Shown one piece after another: positions 15,283 through 20,856 of a DNA stretch of 20,856 nt. The stretch is from contig DPVV01000258.1 of NCBI GenBank assembly GCA_003526525.1, positions 1,002-21,857 on the forward strand. The letters run 5' to 3'. The notes under the pieces were generated by a model. The model was not told where the DNA came from. It did no database searches and worked only from the letters and a program-made list of their open reading frames with translations. This stretch comes from Lachnoclostridium phytofermentans. Lineage in GTDB: Bacteria; Bacillota; Clostridia; Lachnospirales; Lachnospiraceae. Every line of letters starts with the position of its first letter. Positions within the stretch are counted from its first letter, which is position 1. The translations under genes and the position numbers were made by a program.

Positions 15283-15730
15283 GTGCGAATGCCTCCTCAT
15301 CAATCTATACGGTATACGTAACATTTTAGTAGATAACTCTACCTGAGAAAATCATCTACTTTTCTGCCATTGTTATAAAACTTAACAAAATCGTTCTTCT
15401 TTATCCTTGTTAATCTCCACGGCTTTCCTTTTCCCATGAAAACTGTCAATATTGTATAATTTTTATACATTTTGGTTTATATATCAGTATAACATTACCA
15501 AATGTTCTTTTCAACTCCAGCCGTATAATTTTTTTAATCCATATGTTATTTTATTAACTACTTATTGTGCATTATTGTATATTAAGCACAAATAATTCAA
15601 TATTTATTACATGTAATATGTTTAGTGTATTTTATTGCATACACAATTATATATAGTGTATTTGGCAAAACTTAAATTAAACATTGATATTTGTTAAATT
15701 TATATCATTGTGGATTTTTCACTAATATCA

Positions 15731-15739
15731 TGCTATAAT
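15731..15739 (+). promoter_or_regulatory. extended -10 promoter of the hyd operon
   Basis: TG at 15731-15732, one base, then a perfect TATAAT at 15734-15739. The -35 hexamer is poor, as is usual for extended -10 promoters. The predicted start near 15746 lies beyond the ATG at 15744 that opens the hydC frame, which supports the start at 15804. Confidence 0.65.
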
Positions 15740-15773
15740 ACTATTGTTTTTCGACAACATGTCATCGAAAAGA

Positions 15774-15791
15774 TTGTTAAAAAACTATCAA
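15774..15791. promoter_or_regulatory. candidate Rex operator
   Basis: TTGTTAA, four bases, then CTATCAA: 12 of the 14 defined positions of the clostridial Rex site TTGTTAANNNNTTAACAA. It lies downstream of the predicted transcript start and abuts the GGAGG ribosome binding site of hydC, where a bound repressor would block the operon. Rex senses the NADH/NAD ratio. Confidence 0.45.
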
Positions 15792-15803
15792 GGAGGTTTT
15801 ATC

Positions 15804-16298
15804 ATGAGCTCACAGAAATCAACCGTTCCTTTTGCTGGAACAAAAGAGCAAGAGGCCGAACTTATAAGTGTTATAGAAGAGCTTAAAAGTGACAAAGGTG
15901 CCTTAATGCCAATACTTCAGAAGGCACAGGAAATCTATGGATACCTTCCAATTGAAGTTCAAACCATAATTTCTAACACATTAGATATTCCATTGGAAAA
16001 AATTTATGGAGTAGTAACTTTTTATTCTCAATTCTCACTTTTTCCAAAAGGGAAATTCAAAATTTCCGTATGTCTTGGAACTGCCTGTTATGTTAAAGGC
16101 TCTGGTGACATCTATAATAAACTCATGGAGAAGCTTAGTATTGCTAGCGGCGAATGTACCCCGGACGGTAAATTCTCTTTAGAAGCCTGCCGTTGTATTG
16201 GTGCCTGTGGTTTAGCTCCTGTTCTTACCGTTAACGATGATGTATACGGAAGACTTTCCGTAGACGACTTGGATGGTATTCTTGCTAAGTACGCATAA
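15804..16298 (+). CDS. hydC: NADH-linked hydrogenase subunit, NuoE/HydC (HndA) type
   Basis: A 164-residue thioredoxin-fold [2Fe-2S] protein of the NuoE family, the small subunit that passes electrons in multimeric NAD(P)-linked hydrogenases. The four ligands are C90 and C95 (CLGTAC) and C131 and C135 (CIGAC). The N-terminal helical part contains the family segment AQEIYGYLP followed by VVTFYSQFSLFP. The ATG at 15804 has AAGGAGG with 7-nt spacing. An ATG at 15744 opens the same frame but lies at the predicted transcript start. It is the first gene of the rightward operon. A candidate Rex site touches its ribosome binding site. Equivalent to HndA of Desulfovibrio fructosovorans. Family is firm. 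Confidence 0.9.
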   Translation: MSSQKSTVPFAGTKEQEAELISVIEELKSDKGALMPILQKAQEIYGYLPIEVQTIISNTLDIPLEKIYGVVTFYSQFSLFPKGKFKISVCLGTACYVKGSGDIYNKLMEKLSIASGECTPDGKFSLEACRCIGACGLAPVLTVNDDVYGRLSVDDLDGILAKYA

Positions 16299-16370
16299 GC
16301 TAATTCCTATTAGTACCTTTTAACTTTAAAATTGCATTGTTTATAGAATATGAAATAGAGGAAATCAATT

Positions 16371-16928
16371 ATGATGCCGGAAATCTCTCTGAACGTATTA
16401 GATGTTGCTCAAAACTCCATACGTGCAGACGCAACACTCATTATTATAACTGTAACTGCAGATAGAAAAAAGGATACTATGACTATCGTCATTAAAGATA
16501 ATGGCTGTGGCATGACAAAAGAGCAGATAACCCATGTCTTAGATCCATTTTTCACAACACGAACTACCCGTAAGGTCGGGCTTGGAATACCGTTTTTTCA
16601 ATATGCGGCGACTTCCACTGGTGGTAACTTTTCCATAGATTCTTTTGTTGGGGAAGGTACCATGGTTACAGCTAGTTTTATTCTCTCTCATATTGATCGG
16701 ATGCCGCTTGGAGACATGACAAGCACGATGCATACGCTGATAACATTGAATAACCGGATAGATTTCTTATATACATATACCGTAGATGACAAAAGTTTCA
16801 CCCTAGATACCAGAGAAATTCGAATGATACTTGATGGAATACCGCTTAATTCTCCTGATGTTTCTAATTATATACGAGAGTTTTTAAGCGAAAATAAGCA
16901 AGAAGTCGATCAAGGAGTCATTCTCTAA
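16371..16928 (+). CDS. stand-alone histidine-kinase-type ATPase
   Basis: A 185-residue protein with a GHKL ATPase domain. The N-box LDVAQNSIRA (N15), G1 box DNGCGM (D43), F-box DPFFTTR (58-64) and G2 box KVGLGIPFF are all visible. It resembles the catalytic domain of two-component histidine kinases, not RsbW. There is no dimerisation/phosphoacceptor domain and no conserved phospho-His site upstream. About 80 C-terminal residues are unassigned. It lies inside the hydrogenase operon between the HydC and HndB-like subunits, and starts with AGAGGA and ATG 16371 (a second ATG follows immediately). It may phosphorylate, or sense nucleotide for, the hydrogenase or its sensor arm. Neighbourhoods of this type recur in Clostridia, but its partner is not known to me. 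Confidence 0.82.
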   Translation: MMPEISLNVLDVAQNSIRADATLIIITVTADRKKDTMTIVIKDNGCGMTKEQITHVLDPFFTTRTTRKVGLGIPFFQYAATSTGGNFSIDSFVGEGTMVTASFILSHIDRMPLGDMTSTMHTLITLNNRIDFLYTYTVDDKSFTLDTREIRMILDGIPLNSPDVSNYIREFLSENKQEVDQGVIL

Positions 16929-16989
16929 GATAATCCGTTTGAAATTAGTAATTAGATGCGCAAACAATATGCGCAGAAATGGAGGAATT

Positions 16990-17361
16990 ATGAAATCTCT
17001 TGAAGAATTAAAAGCAATACGGGAGAAGATGCAGAATCAAATTAGCCTTCGTAATGAAGGCGAAGCAAATATCCGTGTCGTTGTAGGTATGGCTACCTGC
17101 GGTATCGCAAGCGGAGCAAGACCTGTTCTTAACGCTCTTTCTACCGCAGTTCAAGAAAAAGGCCTTACAAACGTTATCGTTACACAAACAGGATGTATCG
17201 GTTTGTGTCAGTTTGAACCAATTGTAGAGGTTACGGAAGCCGATAAAGAAAAAGTAACTTATGTAAAGATGACAGCAGAAAAAGCGCTTGAAGTGGTAGA
17301 AAAGCACTTGGTACGTGGTCAGATTGTCAAGGAATACACGATTCAAAATTATATTAAATAG
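16990..17361 (+). CDS. HndB-like thioredoxin-fold [2Fe-2S] protein
   Basis: A 123-residue protein related to HndB, the small [2Fe-2S] subunit of the four-subunit NADP-reducing hydrogenase HndABCD. The fold resembles the N-terminal domain of the next gene's product. MATCGIASGARPV supplies C37 and TGCIGLC supplies C69 and C73. A fourth cysteine, present as the second Cys of CGGTGC in the HydB N-terminal domain, is missing here, so cluster binding needs another ligand or may differ. The ATG at 16990 follows GGAGG and AATT. An upstream in-frame ATG at 16939 has no ribosome binding site. It lies 15 nt before hydB and is clearly co-transcribed. Family assignment is good; its cofactor state is uncertain. 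Confidence 0.82.
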   Translation: MKSLEELKAIREKMQNQISLRNEGEANIRVVVGMATCGIASGARPVLNALSTAVQEKGLTNVIVTQTGCIGLCQFEPIVEVTEADKEKVTYVKMTAEKALEVVEKHLVRGQIVKEYTIQNYIK

Positions 17362-17376
17362 CGAGGAGGACCTAAT

Positions 17377-19164
17377 ATGTATCGTTCACACATCTTAGTT
17401 TGTGGTGGAACCGGTTGTACTTCCTCCGGAAGTCAGCAGATTCTAAATGCGTTACAGACTGAAATCGAAAAAGCCGGTCTAAAAGAAGAGGTTGCTGTAG
17501 TTCAGACAGGATGCCACGGACTTTGTGCTTTGGGACCTATTATGTTAATTTATCCAGAAGGCACATTTTACTCCATGGTAAATGTTGAAGATATCCCTGA
17601 AATCGTAACAGAGCACTTATTAAAAGGTAGAATTGTGAAACGCCTTCTATATAATGAGACAGTTACGGAAGATGGTATTAAATCATTAAATGAAACAGAT
17701 TTTTATAAAAAGCAGCATAGAATTGCTCTTCGTAATTGTGGTGTAATTAACCCAGAGAATATTGATGAATACATAGGAACAAGGGGGTACGAAGCACTTG
17801 GTAAGGTTCTTACCGAAATGACCTCAGACGAAGTAATACAAGTCCTCTTAGACAGCGGGTTACGCGGCCGTGGAGGCGGTGGATTCCCAACCGGATTAAA
17901 GTGGAAGCTTGCAAAAGGAAATGATGCTGATCAAAAATATGTCTGCTGTAATGCCGATGAAGGGGATCCAGGTGCATTCATGGATCGTTCTGTCTTAGAA
18001 GGTGACCCTCACGTAGTATTAGAGGCTATGGCTATTGCAGGATATGCAATCGGAGCAAATCAAGGATATATTTACGTTCGAGCTGAATACCCAATCGCTG
18101 TTGCTCGTCTTGAAATTGCGATAAATCAAGCGAGAGAATATGGCCTTCTTGGGAATAATATATTTGGTACAGATTTCTCCTTTGATGTTGGTCTTCGTCT
18201 AGGTGCTGGTGCTTTCGTTTGTGGTGAAGAGACTGCTCTTATGACCTCTATTGAAGGTAACCGTGGTGAACCTCGTCCACGTCCTCCATTCCCAGCGCAA
18301 AAAGGATTATTCCAAAAGCCAACCATATTAAATAACGTAGAAACTTATGCTAATATCCCTCAGATTATTTTAAATGGATCAGAATGGTTCTCGTCCATGG
18401 GTACAGAAAAGAGCAAGGGTACAAAAGTATTCGCTCTTGGTGGCAAGATCAAGAACACTGGTCTTGTAGAAATTCCAATGGGTACTACACTTCGCGAAGT
18501 TGTAGAACAAATCGGTGGTGGTATTCCAAATGGTAAGAAATTTAAAGCTGCTCAGACAGGTGGACCATCCGGCGGATGTATTCCAGTAGAGCATTTTGAT
18601 ATTCCAATTGATTACGATAACTTGATTTCCATCGGTTCTATGATGGGCTCTGGTGGTCTTATCGTAATGGATGAAGACAACTGTATGGTTGATATCGCTA
18701 AGTTCTTCCTTGAATTTACCGTAGATGAGTCTTGTGGTAAATGTACTCCATGTCGAATCGGTACAAAGCGTATGTTAGAGATTCTTGACAAGATTACCAA
18801 GGGTAATGGAACCTTAGAGGATCTAGATAAGTTAGAGGATCTTTGCTATTACATCAAAGATAACTCTCTCTGTGGTCTTGGTCAGACAGCACCAAACCCT
18901 GTTTTATCCACACTTCGCTATTTCAGAGACGAGTATATCGCTCATGTAGTAGACAAAAAGTGTCCGTCTGGTGTATGTAAATCCTTACTTTCCTATACCA
19001 TTGATGCAGACAAGTGTAAAGGATGTACCTTATGTGCACGTACCTGTCCAAACAATGCAATTGAAGGTAAAGTTCGCGAGCCTCACGTAATCATACAAGA
19101 TAAGTGTATCAAGTGTGGAGCTTGTATGGAGAAATGTAAATTCGGCGCAATCAGTAAGAAATAA
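17377..19164 (+). CDS. hydB: NADH-binding hydrogenase subunit, NuoF/HydB (HndC) type
   Basis: A 595-residue subunit that binds NAD(H) and FMN and is the likely site of flavin-based electron bifurcation in HydABC/HndABCD enzymes. The domains in order are a thioredoxin-fold [2Fe-2S] domain (C9, C14, C46, C50), the NADH-binding glycine-rich segment RGRGGGGFPTG (163-173), the FMN-binding CNADEGDPGAF (from 191), a NuoF-type [4Fe-4S] site ESCGKCTPC (C453, C456, C459) with C499, and a C-terminal double [4Fe-4S] ferredoxin (C547/550/553/557 and C577/580/583/587). Whether it bifurcates or simply reduces NAD cannot be told from the sequence, but the full set of domains is that of bifurcating enzymes. 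AGGAGG precedes the ATG at 17377. A long hairpin follows the stop. Confidence 0.93.
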   Translation: MYRSHILVCGGTGCTSSGSQQILNALQTEIEKAGLKEEVAVVQTGCHGLCALGPIMLIYPEGTFYSMVNVEDIPEIVTEHLLKGRIVKRLLYNETVTEDGIKSLNETDFYKKQHRIALRNCGVINPENIDEYIGTRGYEALGKVLTEMTSDEVIQVLLDSGLRGRGGGGFPTGLKWKLAKGNDADQKYVCCNADEGDPGAFMDRSVLEGDPHVVLEAMAIAGYAIGANQGYIYVRAEYPIAVARLEIAINQAREYGLLGNNIFGTDFSFDVGLRLGAGAFVCGEETALMTSIEGNRGEPRPRPPFPAQKGLFQKPTILNNVETYANIPQIILNGSEWFSSMGTEKSKGTKVFALGGKIKNTGLVEIPMGTTLREVVEQIGGGIPNGKKFKAAQTGGPSGGCIPVEHFDIPIDYDNLISIGSMMGSGGLIVMDEDNCMVDIAKFFLEFTVDESCGKCTPCRIGTKRMLEILDKITKGNGTLEDLDKLEDLCYYIKDNSLCGLGQTAPNPVLSTLRYFRDEYIAHVVDKKCPSGVCKSLLSYTIDADKCKGCTLCARTCPNNAIEGKVREPHVIIQDKCIKCGACMEKCKFGAISKK

Positions 19165-19227
19165 GTGTAAAGAGAATTTCTTAAGGTGCCAAAAAACACC
19201 GCCTAAGAAATTCTAAAACTTCACACT
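19164..19227 (+). promoter_or_regulatory. long intercistronic hairpin between hydB and hydA
   Basis: AGTGTAAAGAGAATTTCTTA (19164-19183) pairs with TAAGAAATTCT and CTTCACACT (19204-19214 and 19219-19227). There is a 4-nt bulge, one mismatch and an inner GGTG/CACC stem. It is not followed by a T-run, so it is not a canonical terminator. It could protect the upstream or downstream mRNA half. Confidence 0.7.
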
Positions 19228-19245
19228 AGCTTTTCAAATATTGTG

Positions 19246-19274
19246 CTGTCGCCCAAATTAGTAGGTTGCGGCAG
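19246..19274 (+). other. hairpin next to the hydA ribosome binding site
   Basis: CTGTCGC (19246-19252) pairs with GCGGCAG (19268-19274) with one G-U pair. It ends 2 nt before TGGAGG of hydA. It is GC-rich against an AT-rich background. Confidence 0.4.
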
Positions 19275-19291
19275 AATGGAGGTTATCATTA

Positions 19292-20856
19292 ATGGCGAAT
19301 ATTAATTTAAAAATCAATGGCATGGATGTTTGCGCTCCGGCAGGTTCGACCATCTTAGAAGCTGCCAGATTAGCGCACATTGAAATTCCAACCCTTTGCT
19401 ACTTAAAGGAAATCAACGAGATTGGTGCTTGTCGTATCTGTGTAGTAGAAGTAAAAGGCGCAAGAAGCTTAGTAGCTTCCTGTGTATATCCAATAAACGA
19501 GGGTATGGAGATATTTACAAATACTCCAAAAGTATTAAAGTCAAGAAAAAGAACCTTACAATTAATTCTTTCTAACCATGATAGAAGATGTCTCTCCTGT
19601 GTAAGAAGTGGAGACTGTGAACTACAGAAATTGTGTAAGGAACTTGGAGTTGAGGACGAAGCCTTATACGATGGCGAGAAGGGCTTATATGAACTCGATG
19701 AAACCGCAGCTCATATGGTTCGTGATAATAATAAATGTATTCTTTGTAGACGCTGTACTGCTGTCTGCTCGTTAACACAAGGTGTAGGTGTTATTGGAGC
19801 AAATGAACGAGGATTTAAAACGAATATCGGTTCTGCATTTGATATGGGACTAGGAGAAACAAGCTGTGTCTCCTGTGGCCAGTGTATCGCTGTCTGTCCT
19901 ACAGGTGCGCTTTATGAAAAAGATAGCACCGATGAAGTACTAGAAGCAATTGCAGATCCAGAGAAGTTTGTATTCGTTCAAACAGCACCTGCTGTTCGTG
20001 CAGGGCTTGGCGAAGCATTTGGCTTACCAATCGGAACGAATGTGGAAGGCAAGATGGTTGCTGCCCTTCGTCGTATTGGCTTTGATAAAGTATTTGATAC
20101 AAACTTCAGTGCTGACTTAACCATCATGGAAGAAGCAACAGAGTTCCTTGATCGTGTACAAAATGGTGGAGTATTACCACTGATTACTTCCTGTTCTCCA
20201 GGATGGATTAAATACTGCGAGCACTATTTCCCTGATATGACAGAAAACTTAAGCTCCTGTAAATCTCCACAGCAGATGTTTGGTGCTATTGCAAAGACAT
20301 ATTATGCGGAAAAGCTTGGCATTGATCCATCTAAGATGGTCAGTGTAAGTATTATGCCATGTACCGCAAAGAAATTCGAACTTGGCCGTGACGATCAATC
20401 CGCAGCTGGTGTTCCAGATGTTGACTATTCTTTAACCGTACGTGAATTTGCAAGACTTATTGATAAGGTAGGCCTTAAATTCTTAGAATTGCCAGATGAG
20501 CAGTATGATAATCCACTTGGTATCTCTACTGGTGCTGCTGTTATCTTTGGTGCTACTGGTGGTGTTATGGAAGCCGCTCTTCGTACTGCAGTATGGAAAT
20601 TAACCGGTGAAAATACTGAATCTCCAATTGAGTTTAATGAGGTTCGTGGAGTACAAGGCATCAAAGAAGCAACTTTCCATGTTGCTGGTATGGATGTCAA
20701 TGTTGCCGTAGCTTCTGGTCTTTCCAATGCAAAAGAGTTGCTTGATAAAGTTAAATCAGGAGAAGCAAACTATCACTTTATCGAAATCATGGGATGTCCT
20801 GGTGGCTGTGTCAATGGTGGTGGTCAGCCTCAGGTTCCAGCAAGCGTTCGTAACTT
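19292..20856 (+). CDS. hydA: [FeFe]-hydrogenase catalytic subunit HydA (HndD type), 3' end beyond window
   Basis: The first 521 residues of the catalytic subunit, with no stop before the window ends; about 60 residues are probably missing. An N-terminal [2Fe-2S] domain (C36, C47, C50, C64) is followed by the His-Cys3 cluster site (H96, C100, C103, C109), two [4Fe-4S] motifs (C149/152/155/159 and C192/195/198/202) and the H-domain. L2 is IMPCTAKKFE with C357; L3 is EIMGCPGGCVNGGG with C502 and C506. L1 reads TSCSPGW (C301, S302) instead of TSCCPxW. Its start ATG 19292 follows TGGAGG. It should reduce protons with electrons from NADH and ferredoxin, or oxidise H2, in the cytoplasm. It is the last visible gene of the rightward operon, set off by two hairpins. 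Confidence 0.95.
   Translation, partial: MANINLKINGMDVCAPAGSTILEAARLAHIEIPTLCYLKEINEIGACRICVVEVKGARSLVASCVYPINEGMEIFTNTPKVLKSRKRTLQLILSNHDRRCLSCVRSGDCELQKLCKELGVEDEALYDGEKGLYELDETAAHMVRDNNKCILCRRCTAVCSLTQGVGVIGANERGFKTNIGSAFDMGLGETSCVSCGQCIAVCPTGALYEKDSTDEVLEAIADPEKFVFVQTAPAVRAGLGEAFGLPIGTNVEGKMVAALRRIGFDKVFDTNFSADLTIMEEATEFLDRVQNGGVLPLITSCSPGWIKYCEHYFPDMTENLSSCKSPQQMFGAIAKTYYAEKLGIDPSKMVSVSIMPCTAKKFELGRDDQSAAGVPDVDYSLTVREFARLIDKVGLKFLELPDEQYDNPLGISTGAAVIFGATGGVMEAALRTAVWKLTGENTESPIEFNEVRGVQGIKEATFHVAGMDVNVAVASGLSNAKELLDKVKSGEANYHFIEIMGCPGGCVNGGGQPQVPASVRN

Larger units (their letters stand above)
15283..15803. promoter_or_regulatory. divergent control region of the hydrogenase locus
   Basis: An AT-rich region between the two arms with no gene. 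It contains the rightward promoter (15731-15739), three Rex-like boxes (15370-15388, 15691-15708, 15774-15791), a perfect 14-bp palindrome TATTACATGTAATA at 15605-15618 and GTGTAT motifs at 15625, 15639 (inverted) and 15656. I could not identify a leftward promoter with both hexamers. Confidence 0.6.

Noticed and set aside
15370..15388. TTGTTA...TTAACAA as a full Rex site
   Set aside because: The gap between the halves is one base too long for the 18-bp consensus, so it is listed only as a weak box.
15744..15803. N-terminal extension of the HydC subunit
   Set aside because: The ATG at 15744 coincides with the predicted transcript start, while 15804 has an ideal AAGGAGG.
19572..20727. Minus-strand open frames across hydA
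   Set aside because: Short antisense shadows of a gene with all hydrogenase motifs in an uninterrupted plus frame.

Overview
The window looks like chromosomal DNA of a low-GC, spore-forming, anaerobic Firmicute of the Clostridia. The evidence is AT-rich intergenic DNA, strong AGGAGG-type ribosome binding sites, two sporulation genes (spoIIR and a sipL-like gene) and a large [FeFe]-hydrogenase locus. The protein sequences are most like Lachnospiraceae such as Lachnoclostridium phytofermentans. That placement is from recall, not from a search. I see no tRNA, rRNA, CRISPR array, insertion sequence or prophage.

Left part (1-7000). A GH31 alpha-glucosidase gene is followed by a 130-bp tandem repeat and a terminator. 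A 44-residue rubredoxin gene lies on the minus strand. A consensus promoter and a hairpin-rich leader precede a PlsC-type acyltransferase, which is followed by a small membrane-anchored protein of unknown role. A minus-strand cell-wall operon follows: ddl, murI, then a DUF1934-type gene.

Middle part (7000-11750). spoIIR (forespore-to-mother-cell signalling) is followed by ispE, which has its own promoter inside the upstream reading frame. Next comes a SipL-like coat morphogenetic protein with three SPOCS-like repeats and a LysM domain, behind a perfect sigma-E-type promoter. A 33-nt imperfect palindrome occurs on both sides of the sipL-like gene. An unrecognised minus-strand gene (11143-11715) closes this part.

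Right part (11850-20856). This is a divergent hydrogenase locus around a 520-bp AT-rich control region. Leftwards run a DRTGG protein, an RsbW-like ATPase/kinase, a HydS-like putative sensory [FeFe]-hydrogenase, a second DRTGG protein and a PHP phosphoesterase. Rightwards run a NuoE/HydC subunit, a stand-alone histidine-kinase-type ATPase, an HndB-like thioredoxin-fold protein, a NuoF/HydB subunit and the catalytic HydA, which runs off the end. The right arm should encode a multimeric NAD(P)-linked, possibly electron-bifurcating hydrogenase (HydABC/HndABCD type). The left arm looks like a signalling module sensing H2 or redox state. Rex-like boxes, an extended -10 promoter and palindromes lie between the arms. 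The wiring of the signalling genes is the main open question here.

Several starts differ from the longest open frames. ispE starts at 8088, the sipL-like gene at TTG 9391, the RsbW-like gene at TTG 14935, nuoE/hydC at 15804 and the HndB-like gene at 16990. Each choice rests on a visible Shine-Dalgarno sequence, and in some cases on a promoter.
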